DNA of 64,000 nucleotides from Leminorella grimontii ATCC 33999 = DSM 5078 (GCF_000439085.1 NZ_KE392227.1:62001-126000), one strand, 5' to 3'. Counted from the stretch's first letter, positions 20,640 to 31,207 are shown. The notes: a model not told the origin generated them from the letters alone. Made by a program: numbers and translations.

Positions 20640-21977
20640 ATGTTAAACAGTTTATTACTGATCGTTTTGCTGATCGCCATCAGTGCGTTTTTCTCGGTCT
20701 CGGAGATTGCCCTCGCCGCGTCAAGAAAGATAAAGCTGAAAATGATGGCGGACGAAGGCAACGTTAACGCCCAGCGCGTGCTGGAGCTTCAGGAAACGCC
20801 CGGCGTTTTTTTCACTATCGTTCAAATCGGCGTTAACGCCGTCGCCATTCTCGGCGGTATCGTCGGCGATGCCGTGTTTTCTCCCTATCTGTCGGCATTT
20901 TTCAGCCGCTTTATGCAACCGGAGCTGGCGGAGCAGATTGGCTTTATTATCTCGTTTTCCATCGTTACTTCGCTGTTCATCCTGTTTGCCGACCTGACGC
21001 CGAAACGCATTGGCATGACATCTCCGGAGGCGGTCGCCGTTCGGATTATCAATCCAATGCGCTTGTGTATTGTCCTGTTCCGGCCGCTGGTTTGGCTGTT
21101 TAACGGCATGGCGACGCTGATCTTCCGCCTGTTCAAGCTGCCGCTGGTGCGCAACGACAGCATTACCTCAGACGACGTCTATGCCGTTTTCGAAGCCGGC
21201 GCGCTGACCGGCGCCCTGCGCAAGCAGGAACACGAGCTGATTGAAAACGTTTTTGAACTGGAATCGCGCAACGTGCCCTCCGTCATGACGCCGCGCGAAC
21301 AGGTCATCTTCTTTCAGCTCGACGAGCAGGAAGATAATATCAAAGACAAAATCGCCAACTATCCTCATTCCAAGTTTTTAGTTTGTAGCGATTCTATCGA
21401 CCACGTAGTGGGTTACGTTGACTCAAAAGATCTCTTAATCCGCGTATTAAAGAACGAAAATCTAGCCCTGAAGGGCGGCGTGCAGATCCACTCGCCGCTG
21501 ATTATTCCTGATACGCTGACGCTGTCAGAAGCGCTGGAAAGCTTTCGCAGCGCCGGTGAAGACTTCGCGGTGATCCTCAACGAATATGCGCTGGTCGTCG
21601 GCATTATCACGCTCAAAGACGTGATGACGACGCTGATGGGCGACCTTATGGGGCCTGGCCAAGAAGAACAGATCGTGGCGCGCGATGAGAACTCCTGGCT
21701 GGTTGAAGGCGTGACGCCGATTGAAGACGTTATGCGCGCGCTGTCGATTGACGATTTTCCGCAGTCCGAGAACTACGAAACCATCGGCGGCTTTATGATG
21801 TACATGCTAAGAAAGATCCCTAAGCGTACGGATTCAGTGAAATTTGCCGGCTATAAGTTTGAAGTGGTGGACATCGACAGCTACAAGATTGATCAGCTGT
21901 TAGTCACACGTATTGATAGCTCGCCCTCGCAAGAGAACGCCAAGAGCGCAGAAGAAGCGGAAGACCTTAAGCAGTAA
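20640..21977 (+). CDS. ytfL: CNNM/CorC-type membrane protein YtfL (PaeA, polyamine export)
   Basis: 445 residues. An N-terminal DUF21 membrane domain with 3-4 helices (about 1-190) is followed by two CBS domains (about 205-330, containing TPREQVIF and YVDSKDLL) and a C-terminal CorC/HlyC FAD-like domain (about 345-430). In E. coli and Salmonella the homologue (PaeA) is reported to export cadaverine and putrescine. The start is set at the ATG at 20640, giving MLNSLLLIVLL as in E. coli; a longer in-frame reading back to 20580 lies in the leader. The SD is weak (GCGGA). Confidence 0.93.
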   Translation: MLNSLLLIVLLIAISAFFSVSEIALAASRKIKLKMMADEGNVNAQRVLELQETPGVFFTIVQIGVNAVAILGGIVGDAVFSPYLSAFFSRFMQPELAEQIGFIISFSIVTSLFILFADLTPKRIGMTSPEAVAVRIINPMRLCIVLFRPLVWLFNGMATLIFRLFKLPLVRNDSITSDDVYAVFEAGALTGALRKQEHELIENVFELESRNVPSVMTPREQVIFFQLDEQEDNIKDKIANYPHSKFLVCSDSIDHVVGYVDSKDLLIRVLKNENLALKGGVQIHSPLIIPDTLTLSEALESFRSAGEDFAVILNEYALVVGIITLKDVMTTLMGDLMGPGQEEQIVARDENSWLVEGVTPIEDVMRALSIDDFPQSENYETIGGFMMYMLRKIPKRTDSVKFAGYKFEVVDIDSYKIDQLLVTRIDSSPSQENAKSAEEAEDLKQ

Positions 21978-21995
21978 TTCCGTGGATTAAATACG

Positions 21996-22021
21996 CAAAA
22001 AGGCCATCTTTCGATGGCCTA
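21996..22021 (-). terminator. terminator of ytfK
   Basis: 8-bp stem AGGCCATC/GATGGCCT with loop TTTC; on the minus strand five T follow. No T-tract on the plus side, so ytfL would rely on other means or weak read-in. Confidence 0.75.
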
Positions 22022-22065
22022 TCAGATCTAAGTCACGCGGTATTCATTATCCGCAGTCGGGAAAA

Positions 22066-22272
22066 TCAGGCGAATTCGGCGCGCAGCTCCAGAACTTCCC
22101 GGTTAACCTCAGACATCACGTTAAAATGAATTTTGTCACACACTTTTGGAAGCAGAATTTTCCCCATGTCAAACTCGAATGCACCAATGCCTTTGATGTA
22201 GAATCTGCCACGGAAGAGCGTCTTCACATATAGCGCAATCCGCTGTGGATTGTAGCTAGGGAAGATTTTCAT
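22066..22272 (-). CDS. ytfK: YtfK, activator of SpoT (p)ppGpp synthesis
   Basis: 68 residues starting [20 protein letters not shown] with [19 protein letters not shown] and [18 protein letters not shown]; aligns end to end with E. coli YtfK (68 residues), which promotes alarmone synthesis by SpoT under phosphate or fatty-acid starvation. The ATG ending at 22272 has a strong SD (GGAGGA); the 17-codon upstream extension has none. Transcribed alone; the E. coli neighbour ytfJ is absent. No PHO box was identified. Confidence 0.93.
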   Translation of the reverse strand: MKIFPSYNPQRIALYVKTLFRGRFYIKGIGAFEFDMGKILLPKVCDKIHFNVMSEVNREVLELRAEFA

Positions 22273-22515
22273 TTCATGTCCTCCATCGTTATTACAAGAC
22301 CAACGCTTATAGCTCGGCCACATAAATAACCATTTAGCGTGGCGCCCGCTATTCTTCTAGTAAACACTACTCCCTGTAATACGCCTAGCCTCTTTAATCT
22401 TATTTACACTCAGCGTATAAGCGTAAAAAAGGCGTCGAATCAATATAACTATAGGATACATGCCTATAATAATCGAATAAACGCCTAGAAAATGTGATGT
22501 CAGAGCTATTTATGA

Positions 22516-23295
22516 CTAAGCCTTCCAAGGAAGATCTTCGTTAGACGAAACGTAAAAACCGGGATTGAGGAAAGACTCCGCCGGCGCATAACTAAGCGGA
22601 ATATCCTGCCAATTATTCACCTGAAGGCCCACGGCTCGCACAACCGCATGGCCCGCCGCGGTATCCCATACGTTCGTCGGTCCAAAGCGAGGATAAAGCT
22701 GCGCGCTGCCTTCGGCAACCAGGCAAAATTTCAGAGACGATCCTACCGCCGTCGTTTCATAGTCGCCCAGCCGTTCTAAAAAGGCCGTCAGCTTCGTATC
22801 CCGATGTGAACGGCTGCACACCACCATCGGCGGAGTACCTGCCTGCGGCCGAATCCCTTGGCGCAACCCGCCCTCTTCCTTCCAGGCGCGTTGCCCCTCC
22901 GCCGCGTAGAGGACGTCCAGCGCGGGAGCATAAACGACGCCCATCACCGGCTCGCCTCCTTCTATCAGAGCGATATTGACGGTGAACTCATCGTTATGGG
23001 CAAGGAATTCTTTCGTTCCGTCCAGCGGATCGACCAGCCAGTAGCTGCTCCAATTTTTTCTGATTTCCCACGACTGGGGCGACTCTTCCGACAGCACGGG
23101 AATATTCGGCGTCAGCAAAGACAGCCCCGCCATAATAATGCCGTGAGCCGCCAAATCGGCCGCAGTAACCGGCGAACTGTCGGATTTTACGACCAGGTCG
23201 GTAGGCCTATCGCCTTGATAAACGGCCATAATCGCCTCGCCCGCCCGTCGCGACAGCGAACAGATAGCTTCCAGCGTTGGAGATAAATGCGGCAT
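22516..23295 (-). CDS. cysQ: 3'(2'),5'-bisphosphate nucleotidase CysQ
   Basis: Inositol-monophosphatase-fold, Mg-dependent, Li-sensitive phosphatase that removes phosphate from PAP formed during sulfate assimilation. 259 residues. Metal motifs: LSEES (68-72), DPLDGT (89-94) and WDTAAGHAV (about 210-218). SD GAGGG precedes the ATG. About a dozen residues longer at the N-terminus than E. coli CysQ. The 243 bases between it and ytfK hold no gene. Confidence 0.93.
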   Translation of the reverse strand: MPHLSPTLEAICSLSRRAGEAIMAVYQGDRPTDLVVKSDSSPVTAADLAAHGIIMAGLSLLTPNIPVLSEESPQSWEIRKNWSSYWLVDPLDGTKEFLAHNDEFTVNIALIEGGEPVMGVVYAPALDVLYAAEGQRAWKEEGGLRQGIRPQAGTPPMVVCSRSHRDTKLTAFLERLGDYETTAVGSSLKFCLVAEGSAQLYPRFGPTNVWDTAAGHAVVRAVGLQVNNWQDIPLSYAPAESFLNPGFYVSSNEDLPWKA

Positions 23296-23616
23296 ACCTA
23301 TGCCCTCTCAGTCATAACTCATTGCCTTTCAGGGTAGCGTTTTTTTCCACAATAGCCAGCATCACCGTCCCATATCGCCGATCTTCGGGATGTGTACGCC
23401 CAAAAAACAGCCAAAGAGGCCATAAGGTGATCGACTTAACAAACTGTATATATTTTTATTGTTTGTATAAGCGCTCAGGCATATAACACCGCCAGACTCT
23501 TTTTAAATTTTATTCAGGGCGAGGCGGATCTACCGGCGGCCTTCCGGCTCAAACGGGCTCTCGGGTAGCCGGTCAATAACCGCTTACTGCATGAATGCTT
23601 ACACAGTGAGAACTCT
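23296..23616. other. intergenic region between divergent cysQ and dcuC-like gene
   Basis: 321 bases without a gene. It contains the inverted repeat ACAAAC (23439-23444) / GTTTGT (23461-23466) and a GC-rich imperfect hairpin around 23535-23575. No operator could be assigned to a known regulator. Confidence 0.5.
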
Positions 23617-24924
23617 ATGATTACAGAAATCATTGCTCTGGCGGTTGTCGTGATTACCGTCTATTTGCTGATAAAACAGTATGAAACGCGCATGGTGTTG
23701 GTAGGCTCAGGCCTAATCATGTGCATCGTTGCGCTTAATCCAATGGCCGGTTTTGACGCGTTTGCCAAAAGCATGACCTCCGCCAGCCTGATTCAGGCGA
23801 TTTGCGCCAGCATGGGCTTCGCCTACGTGATGAAGTACACCACCTGTGACATGCATCTGGTTAAGGCGCTGACCGGCATGATGAGCCGACTGGGGTTCTT
23901 TCTCATACCCGCCGCCGTTGCCATAACCTACTTTATCAACATCGCCATTCCCTCTGCGGCAGGCTGTGCGGCAGCGGTTGGCGCCACGCTTATTCCGCTG
24001 CTTATCGGCTCGCGCGTACACCCGGCCATTGCGGGCGCGGCGATTTTAACCGGCACCATCGGCTCCCTGCTAAGCCCAGGCCTGTCCCATAACGCCTTTG
24101 TCGCCAATCTGTATAACGAAATCATGGCGGGCAACGAAGGCTATACCAAAATAGAGGTTATGGACCTGATTAAATATCATGCGCCTTACAGTATCGCGCT
24201 TGGCGCCATCGGGGCCGTGTCTCTTTCTGTTGTCGCGCTGGTACGAAAAGAGTTCCGCGTTCAGCCCGTTGAGGGCTCAGCCTCCGTTGAACAAGGGGAG
24301 AAAAAAGAAGAAGTCCGCACCAACTTCGTTTATGCAACCGCGCCGTTCGTTCCGCTTATTCTTCTGATGATTTCCAGCACCACCACCTGGTTTGGCAGCG
24401 TGAAGATGACCGTTCCGGCGGCGATGCTGATTGGCGTTATCTACGCCCTTGTCATTACGCGCCGAAGCCCTACCACCATGACGAAAGAGTTCTTCAAAGG
24501 CATGGGCGGCGCCTACGGCGACGTGCTGGGTATCATTATCGCAGCGTCCGTATTTGCAGCCGGCCTGAACGCTTCCGGCCTTATTGAGAGCTTTATCTAC
24601 TTCCTGACCCACCATCCGGAGATGGCCCGCTGGGGCGGCACCCTCGGCCCGTTCCTGATGGGCGTATTGACCGGCTCCGGCGACGCCGCGTCGCTCGCCT
24701 TTAACGACACCGTCACCCGCCACGCCATGGAGTTCGGCTACACCATCCCCGATCTGGGCATGGCCGCAACCATGGGAGGCGCAATGGGGCGCTCGATGTC
24801 GCCCGTTTCCGGCGTCGCCATCGTATGCGCCGGCGTTGCGATGGTTAACCCGATTGAGCTCGTCAAGCGCACCGCGCCGGGCGTCATCGTCTCACTCATT
24901 TTTATCGCGCTGATCCTGCTGTAA
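23617..24924 (+). CDS. DcuC-family C4-dicarboxylate/anion carrier
   Basis: 435-residue inner-membrane protein with about 12 hydrophobic helices and the DcuC-family features: N-terminal VYLLIKQYETRMVL, the intramembrane loop NIAIPSAAGCAAAVGATLIPLL and a second re-entrant segment LTGSGDAASLAFND. Known members exchange or export succinate and related C4-dicarboxylates, mainly in anaerobic growth. Here it is 55 bases upstream of an AbgA-like amidohydrolase on the same strand, so it more likely takes up the acyl-amino-acid or dipeptide substrate of that enzyme. Substrate is inferred from context only. Confidence 0.82.
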   Translation: MITEIIALAVVVITVYLLIKQYETRMVLVGSGLIMCIVALNPMAGFDAFAKSMTSASLIQAICASMGFAYVMKYTTCDMHLVKALTGMMSRLGFFLIPAAVAITYFINIAIPSAAGCAAAVGATLIPLLIGSRVHPAIAGAAILTGTIGSLLSPGLSHNAFVANLYNEIMAGNEGYTKIEVMDLIKYHAPYSIALGAIGAVSLSVVALVRKEFRVQPVEGSASVEQGEKKEEVRTNFVYATAPFVPLILLMISSTTTWFGSVKMTVPAAMLIGVIYALVITRRSPTTMTKEFFKGMGGAYGDVLGIIIAASVFAAGLNASGLIESFIYFLTHHPEMARWGGTLGPFLMGVLTGSGDAASLAFNDTVTRHAMEFGYTIPDLGMAATMGGAMGRSMSPVSGVAIVCAGVAMVNPIELVKRTAPGVIVSLIFIALILL

Positions 24925-24979
24925 GCCTGACCTACAGCGCGCTGAATAGCAGATTTACTAACAGATAAGGAAACTCACT

Positions 24980-26251
24980 ATGTCAAACGTTGATTTAACA
25001 CAGCTGATCGACTGGCGGCGCGAATTTCACCGCTGCCCGGAGTTCGGCTGGTCCGAATTCACAACCACCGCGCGCCTGATAACGACGCTGCGCGCGATGG
25101 GGCTGGAGGTGCTTGCCGGGCCGAAAATTATTAACCGAGACTTCATTTATGGACGTACGCCAGCGCTGGTTGAATCCGGGCTTGCGCGGGCAAAGGCCAA
25201 CGGCGTCGACGATGCGCTTCTGGCGGAAATGGACGGGCTCACCGGCTGCGTCGCCATTTTCGACAGCGGAAAGCCTGGGCCAACGGTGGCGCTACGCTTT
25301 GACATCGACTGCGTCTACGTACAGGAAACCGCAGGGGATGAACATATACCAAACCGCGACGGCTTTGCGTCTAAAAACCCCGGAATGATGCACGCCTGCG
25401 GCCACGACGGACACGCGTCCATCGGGCTTGGCATCGCCAAATGGCTGGTCGAAAATGGAAGTCGGCTTACCGGCAAAGTGAAGATAATATTTCAGCCGGC
25501 GGAAGAGGGAATGCGCGGCGGCCGTCCGGTCGCGGAGAGTGGCATCGTTGACGACGCCAACTATTTCCTCGGTATGCACTTAGGCTTTATCGCCAAGTCC
25601 GGCGAAATCGTCGTTAACCCTAACAACTTCCTTTGCACCACCAAGGTCGACTTCCGCTTCTACGGCGCACCGGCCCACGCCGGCGCAGAGCCGCACGTGG
25701 GTATCAACGCGCTGGCGGGCGCCTGCCACGCGGCAACCCAAATGCTCGGCATCTCCCGTCACGGCAAGGGCATGTCGCGCGTTAACGTTGGCGTTATCAG
25801 GGCGGGCGAAGGCCGCAACGTTATCCCTTCTTACGGCGAACTGCAGGCCGAAGTGCGCGGAGAGAACGAAGAGATTAATACCTTTATGGCGCAGCAGATG
25901 CACCGCATCGCCGAAGGCACCGCGCACAGCTTCAACCTGCGGCTTGAAAGTGAGATCATGGGCGAAGGCGTCGATCTGACTAACGATAAAGAATTGGTCG
26001 AGCTGCTGACCGACATCGTCAAACGCAACCCCGAGCTGACCGCCGTTCAGCAGCGCTCGTTCGGCGGCAGCGAAGACGCCACCACCATTGCCAAACGCGT
26101 TCAGCGCAACGGCGGCAAGTCGATTTACTTTATCGTCGGCGCCGATCTGAAAGCGGGCCACCATCAGGCGGAATTCGACTTCGATGAGAAGCAGCTAAAA
26201 ACGGCAGTGGATCTGTTTATTGGCAGCCTGCAGGCGCTGATGGCCAAGTAG
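24980..26251 (+). CDS. M20 amidohydrolase, aminobenzoyl-glutamate hydrolase subunit A-like
   Basis: 423-residue di-metal amidohydrolase of the M20D family. Metal ligands are seen in HACGHDGH (138-145) and the EE pair of PAEEG (175-176), with a dimerisation insert in the middle (AHAGAEPHVGINAL) and a late His in AGHHQAEFDFDE. Overall organisation, including the insert near residues 55-90, resembles E. coli AbgA more than hippuricases. AbgA acts with AbgB; no second subunit is present here, so it may be a homomer with a different N-acyl amino acid substrate. SD AAGGA; one operon with the DcuC-type carrier. Confidence 0.8.
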   Translation: MSNVDLTQLIDWRREFHRCPEFGWSEFTTTARLITTLRAMGLEVLAGPKIINRDFIYGRTPALVESGLARAKANGVDDALLAEMDGLTGCVAIFDSGKPGPTVALRFDIDCVYVQETAGDEHIPNRDGFASKNPGMMHACGHDGHASIGLGIAKWLVENGSRLTGKVKIIFQPAEEGMRGGRPVAESGIVDDANYFLGMHLGFIAKSGEIVVNPNNFLCTTKVDFRFYGAPAHAGAEPHVGINALAGACHAATQMLGISRHGKGMSRVNVGVIRAGEGRNVIPSYGELQAEVRGENEEINTFMAQQMHRIAEGTAHSFNLRLESEIMGEGVDLTNDKELVELLTDIVKRNPELTAVQQRSFGGSEDATTIAKRVQRNGGKSIYFIVGADLKAGHHQAEFDFDEKQLKTAVDLFIGSLQALMAK

Positions 26252-26269
26252 CGCTGGCGCGCCGGGCAC

Positions 26270-26300
26270 AAAAATGCCGCTCATTAGAGCGGCATTTTTA
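26270..26300. terminator. bidirectional terminator between the amidohydrolase gene and fklB
   Basis: 12-bp stem AAAATGCCGCTC/GAGCGGCATTTT with loop ATTA, T-rich on both strands. Confidence 0.9.
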
Positions 26301-26324
26301 TTTATCAAAACGTTATCAACGCAA

Positions 26325-26945
26325 TTACAGGATATCCAGCAGCTCAACGTCAAACACCAGCGTGCTGAACGGCGGAATCGACGCGCCCGCGCCGCGCTCG
26401 CCGTAGGCCAGATGGTGAGGGATGGTCAAACGCCATTTTGAGCCTACCGGCATCAGCGTCAGCGCCTCAATCCAGCCAGCGATCACGCCGCTGACGGGGA
26501 ATTCCGCCGGCTCACCGCGCTTCACTGAGCTATCGAAAACCGTGCCGTCGATCAGTTGGCCTGTGTAGTGAACCCGCACGCGATCCTGACGAGACGGAAT
26601 GGCGCCTTCGCCCTGATGCAGAACTTCAAACTGCAGGCCGGACTCCGTCGAGGTCACTTCGCTGCGCTTGGCATTCTCTTCCAGGTAGCGCACGCCCTCT
26701 CCCGCCATTTTTTCCTGCTGTTCGCGGCGAGCACTGTCTGCGCGTTCGTGAATTTCGCGCAGCGCGCGATGCACAACGTCAACCGGTACGGAGGGCTGAT
26801 TACCCTGCAGGGCGTCGGTCAATCCGGCAACCAGCGCTTCCGGCACCAGCCCTTCCAGACCGGACTCCAGCAGCTGCTGACCCACCTGTAAGCCGATACC
26901 GTAACTGGCCTGCGCTTCAATGCTGTCAAAAGAGGGCTTCGTCAT
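26325..26945 (-). CDS. fklB: FKBP-type peptidyl-prolyl cis-trans isomerase FklB
   Basis: 206 residues, identical in length to E. coli FklB (FKBP22). The N-terminal dimerisation helices cover about 1-90, and the C-terminal FKBP domain (about 105-206) has [18 protein letters not shown], the W of VIAGWIEAL and [23 protein letters not shown]. No signal peptide, so cytoplasmic. SD AAGGA precedes the ATG. Confidence 0.97.
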   Translation of the reverse strand: MTKPSFDSIEAQASYGIGLQVGQQLLESGLEGLVPEALVAGLTDALQGNQPSVPVDVVHRALREIHERADSARREQQEKMAGEGVRYLEENAKRSEVTSTESGLQFEVLHQGEGAIPSRQDRVRVHYTGQLIDGTVFDSSVKRGEPAEFPVSGVIAGWIEALTLMPVGSKWRLTIPHHLAYGERGAGASIPPFSTLVFDVELLDIL

Positions 26946-27030
26946 GGTTTTTCCTTAGCGTGTTTGTTTTATCTGTTAAAGGTTTCGCAGCATATCACAG
27001 GAGATTCGGTAGAAAAAAGCGCTCTGCGGA

Positions 27031-28245
27031 TTAACCGGCCGTATCGCGATACGCCAATGCTTCCCGTTCAAGTCGGCCTTTGCTCGTCAGCCATACAATA
27101 AGCGCTAAGACGCTAAGCACGGCGCCCGAAGCGCACACGTAGCGCCATTGCCCATATTGATAGGCCACCGCGGAAATCAGCGAGCCCAGCGCGCCGCCGA
27201 TAAAGTAGCTGGTCATATAGCCCGCCGTCAGGCGGCTTCTGGCTTCCGGCATCATTCGGTAAATCATTGACTGATTGGTGACGTGCACGCCCTGAACGGC
27301 AAAGTCCAGCGCGATAACGCCGACCAACAGCGCACCCAGCGAGTATTCTCCCCAAACGATGGGCAGCCAGGCCAATAAGAGCAGAACCAACCCCTGGGTT
27401 GTCGTTCGCGCCCCTTTTCCCTTATCCGCCAGCTGGCCCGCGCCGCTGGCCGCCAAAGCGCCCGCCGCACCGACCAAACCAAACAGACCGATAGCGGCTT
27501 CGGAATACCCATAGGGAGGGGAAGCCAGCAAAAACGCCATCGACGTCCAGAGAATGCTGAAATTGGCAAATGAGAGCGCGCCGAGCAGGGCTCGGGTTCG
27601 CAGCGTCACGTTGCGGCTAAACAACACCAGAATAGAGCCTAATAGCTGAGGATAGTTTAGGCCTACGGGCTGCTTATAGTACGGCAGCGCGCGCCACAGA
27701 ATCAGCGCCATCAAAATGGTTAGCGAGGAAGCCAACCAGTATACCGTTCGCCAGCCGCCCAGCGACGCCAGCGCGCCGGCAACGGTTCGCGCCAGCAAAA
27801 TGCCGAGCAGCAGGCCGCTCATAATAATGCCGACCGCCTTTCCCCGCTTCGCCGGTTCCGCCAGCGTCGCGGCAAAAGGCACCAGCATCTGAGCTACAAC
27901 GGAAAACAGCCCGGTCAGCGCCGTTCCCACGATAATGCCGGCAACCGTATCAGACATCGCGGTGATAAGCATACCGACCGCGGCCAAAAGCGTCATGCCG
28001 ACAATCATCCCCCGCCGTTCAAACATATCTCCCAGCGGCACGATAAACATCAGCCCAACCGCATAGCCCAACTGCGCCGCCGTGACGATAAATCCAGCCC
28101 GGCTGACGGACAGGTCAAACGCGCTGGCGATAGTCTCTAGCAGCGGCTGGGCATAGTAATTACTGGCGACTACCAGCCCGGTGGCAATCGACATGATGAC
28201 GATAAGCGTCGGCGTTAGCGCCGGATCCTGCGCGGTTTTTGTCAT
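27031..28245 (-). CDS. MFS transporter, 12 TM
   Basis: 404 residues, twelve hydrophobic segments in two halves, with the MFS loop motif GDMFERRGM between helices 2 and 3. It resembles the arabinose-efflux/YgaY-type group of sugar or drug exporters. There is no adjacent regulator, and the divergent neighbour is ytfB. Substrate unknown. The SD is weak (AGGAC). Confidence 0.8.
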   Translation of the reverse strand: MTKTAQDPALTPTLIVIMSIATGLVVASNYYAQPLLETIASAFDLSVSRAGFIVTAAQLGYAVGLMFIVPLGDMFERRGMIVGMTLLAAVGMLITAMSDTVAGIIVGTALTGLFSVVAQMLVPFAATLAEPAKRGKAVGIIMSGLLLGILLARTVAGALASLGGWRTVYWLASSLTILMALILWRALPYYKQPVGLNYPQLLGSILVLFSRNVTLRTRALLGALSFANFSILWTSMAFLLASPPYGYSEAAIGLFGLVGAAGALAASGAGQLADKGKGARTTTQGLVLLLLAWLPIVWGEYSLGALLVGVIALDFAVQGVHVTNQSMIYRMMPEARSRLTAGYMTSYFIGGALGSLISAVAYQYGQWRYVCASGAVLSVLALIVWLTSKGRLEREALAYRDTAG

Positions 28246-28467
28246 TGAGTCCTAATGGGGAGTTAAATGTGTGGTGAAAGATATTTTAGTCGCAGTGTGG
28301 AAAAAATTGCAGATAAAAACCAGCGCGTCTTAAAGTAAAAACGGTTATCGCTCCAATTATTCACAGGATATTTGATAGAAATATGGGTAAAATCATATTA
28401 TTGATGAGTGGCCTATTGTCGTTTCAACGTAAACGGATACGCGTGGCGCGAGCGATGAGGAGGAGTT

Positions 28468-29166
28468 ATGCAGGCAAATAACGGCAGACAGCGGCGGCCT
28501 CTGGGCGGTAATTCCTGCAAAGCCGCGCTCTTGGCGCTATGGAACCTGCCCGACCGCTTTCACTGGATGTCTCCGCTGCCCAGCGCGCACCGTAAGGGCG
28601 TACTTCTTGCCGCGCTGCTTATGCTCGTCGCGTTTCTTTGGCCAGCGGAAGACAAATCGCCCGGCGCGCTGTCCTCTTCGGCACAAGAACAAACCTCTGC
28701 CCCCCTAACGCCGGACGTTTCCTCTCCGTCGTCGACGGGTGCGTCCGCGCCTCAGGAAAACGTCGCACCGCCACCGTTGGTCGAATCAGGCGCTCCGTCT
28801 CCACAGGCCCCCTCACAGCCTCAGGAAGCTATAGCCGCACCCGCCGAGCCTACTATTGAAACGGCGCAAGCGCCGGCGCAGCCTGAAACGCCGCCTACCG
28901 AAGAAGTCTGGAAAGAGTTCACCATCCAGCGCGGCCACACGCTGGCTCAGGTGTTCAGAGATAACCATTTAGTCGTTAACGACGCATACCTGTTGGCGCA
29001 GGTAGAGGGACCGGGAAAGCCGGTTAACGCGCTGAGGATTGGCCAGAAGGTGCGCATTCGCGTCGCTGAAGGCAATCAGGTCACCGGACTGGAGGTTGAG
29101 CTTACGCCAACCCAGTCGGCGCTGTTTACGCGCCAAAGCAACGGCCGCTTTTTACGCGTTCACTAA
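28468..29166 (+). CDS. ytfB: OapA-family cell-envelope protein YtfB
   Basis: 232 residues. A cytoplasmic N-terminus (with the OapA_N motif LPDRFHWMSPLPSAHRKG), a single membrane helix (about 47-59), a Pro/Ala/Gln-rich periplasmic linker (about 62-140) and a C-terminal OapA/LysM-like domain (about 148-232) ending LFTRQSNGRFLRVH. The homologue in E. coli binds glycan and affects cell division and adhesion. Strong SD GAGGAGGAG. Adjacent to the fklB region, as in E. coli. Confidence 0.9.
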   Translation: MQANNGRQRRPLGGNSCKAALLALWNLPDRFHWMSPLPSAHRKGVLLAALLMLVAFLWPAEDKSPGALSSSAQEQTSAPLTPDVSSPSSTGASAPQENVAPPPLVESGAPSPQAPSQPQEAIAAPAEPTIETAQAPAQPETPPTEEVWKEFTIQRGHTLAQVFRDNHLVVNDAYLLAQVEGPGKPVNALRIGQKVRIRVAEGNQVTGLEVELTPTQSALFTRQSNGRFLRVH

Positions 29167-29172
29167 GAGGCG

Positions 29173-29532
29173 CTAGGCCTTGAGCCTGTTCAACAAAAAA
29201 TCGCGCAGCACCACGCCCTGATTGTGTTCAAGGTCCCGACTGCCAAACATCAGCGTCACGGTTTCCCCCTGCTTTAACAGCGCGAGCAGCGGCGCCCAGG
29301 CGTCCTGACGATTCAGCTCATCCACGTAGTCCCGGCAAAACGCCTGCCACTGGGTCGGATCGGCGTGGAAGCGTTTGCGCAGCTCGGTGCTGGGCGCCGC
29401 TTCTTTTAGCCAGACGACGCCCTTCAAGCGCTCTTTACTGATGCCTCTGGGCCACAGGCGGTCGGTCAAAAAACTGTTTTTATCGGGATTTTGCGGCGCG
29501 TCATAGACCCGCACCAGTCGAATATCGGCCAT
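29173..29532 (-). CDS. DUF488 (YeaO-type) protein
   Basis: 119 residues from the ATG ending at 29532 (GGGA SD); an in-frame upstream start would add eight residues. The DUF488 pattern is clear: RVYDAPQ near the start, FLTDRLWPRGISKE, LWFHAD-type core KRFHADPTQW, and FGSRDLEHNQGVVLRDFL. Function is not established for the family. It converges with ytfB, with only six bases between stops. Confidence 0.85.
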   Translation of the reverse strand: MADIRLVRVYDAPQNPDKNSFLTDRLWPRGISKERLKGVVWLKEAAPSTELRKRFHADPTQWQAFCRDYVDELNRQDAWAPLLALLKQGETVTLMFGSRDLEHNQGVVLRDFLLNRLKA

Positions 29533-29605
29533 TTTCTTTCCCTCAGCGAACGACAAAAGTCGCCGACATTATCGGCAGGCAACGAAAAAAATTGCAACCG
29601 TATAA

Positions 29606-29637
29606 AAACAAAAACGCCGGCGAATGCCGGCGTTTTT
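29606..29637 (-). terminator. terminator of the rpsF-rplI operon
   Basis: 11-bp stem around GCCGGC (29611-29621 with 29626-29636); T-tract on the minus strand. Confidence 0.9.
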
Positions 29638-29658
29638 AACGGGTTAGAAAACTAATAA

Positions 29659-30111
29659 TTAGTCTTCTGCAACCACAACTACGTTCAGCTTAGCAAACAC
29701 TTCGCCGTGCAGTTGGAAATCAACGTCGTGATCGCCCAGCGTACGGATAACGCCGTTAGGCAGACGCACTTCGCTCTTGGCCACTTCAACGCCGGCTGCG
29801 GTTACCGCATCAGCGATATCGCGAGTACCGATAGAACCAAACAGCTTGCCTTCATCGCCTGCTTTAGAAGCGACGGTGACGCTGCCCAGCTCAACGATCT
29901 TGGCGGCGCGAGCTTCAGCGGCGGCCAGAACGTCAGCCAGTTTGGCTTCCAGCTCTGCGCGACGCGCTTCGAAGAACTCAACGTTTTTCTTGGTTGCCGG
30001 AACCGCCTTACCCTGCGGTACCAGATAGTTACGGGCATAGCCCGCTTTTACGTTAACTTGATCACCCAGGCTGCCCAGGTTAGCTACTTTATCAAGCAGA
30101 ATAACTTGCAT
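29659..30111 (-). CDS. rplI: 50S ribosomal protein L9
   Basis: 150 residues (E. coli 149). The N-terminal domain [34 protein letters not shown] is followed by the long central helix and the C-terminal rRNA-binding domain. Last gene of the rpsF-priB-rpsR-rplI operon, 35 bases after rpsR. Confidence 0.98.
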   Translation of the reverse strand: MQVILLDKVANLGSLGDQVNVKAGYARNYLVPQGKAVPATKKNVEFFEARRAELEAKLADVLAAAEARAAKIVELGSVTVASKAGDEGKLFGSIGTRDIADAVTAAGVEVAKSEVRLPNGVIRTLGDHDVDFQLHGEVFAKLNVVVVAED

Positions 30112-30146
30112 TACCGTATCCTCTTTAAGTTCTTGGACCGAAACCG

Positions 30147-30699
<553 letters not shown>

Positions 30700-30705
30700 G
30701 AGCTA

Positions 30706-31110
30706 TTACTCTTCAGAATCCCCAGCATCGTCTGAGTCATCATCAGTGGTTTCTTCAGCGTAGTCTTCGCGGCGATCGCGACGATCTTCTTTAGCCTTAA
30801 CCATTGGAGATGCTTCAGTCACGGCATGCTTGGTGCGCATAACCATGCTGCGGATAACGGCATCGTTGAAACGGAAGTTGGTTTCCAGTTCATCGATCGT
30901 TTCCTGCGGTGCTTCAACGTTCAGCAGAACGTAGTGGGCTTTGTGCAGCTTGTTGATTGGGTAAGCCAGTTGACGGCGGCCCCAGTCTTCCAAGCGGTGA
31001 ATTTCGCCGCCTGCTGCTTTGATTGCACCGGTGTAACGTTCGATCATACCCGGAACTTGTTCGCTCTGGTCAGGATGGACCATAAAGACGATTTCGTAAT
31101 GACGCATCAA
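30706..31110 (-). CDS. rpsF: 30S ribosomal protein S6
   Basis: 134 residues starting [19 protein letters not shown] (the first-listed Met-Met allows a start one codon later). The C-terminus is a long acidic tail ([16 protein letters not shown]), the region to which RimK adds glutamates in E. coli. First gene of the operon; SD AAGGAG. Confidence 0.98.
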   Translation of the reverse strand: MMRHYEIVFMVHPDQSEQVPGMIERYTGAIKAAGGEIHRLEDWGRRQLAYPINKLHKAHYVLLNVEAPQETIDELETNFRFNDAVIRSMVMRTKHAVTEASPMVKAKEDRRDRREDYAEETTDDDSDDAGDSEE

Positions 31111-31180
31111 TAGCTCCTTACGGATTATTCAGCCTCCTGTCAGGGTCAGCCGTGGCCCATGGAAGCAAGGAACGTGTTTA
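31111..31180 (-). promoter_or_regulatory. rpsF leader, probable S6:S18 autoregulatory structure
   Basis: The ~95-base leader can pair ACGGCTGA-like and TCCGTAAGGAG segments so that the SD is in or beside a stem. S6:S18 binding to such leaders is established for this operon in bacteria; here it is inferred from position and resemblance. Confidence 0.35.
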
Positions 31181-31207
31181 GTGTGACGGCTGAAAAATTG
31201 ACGCGCA

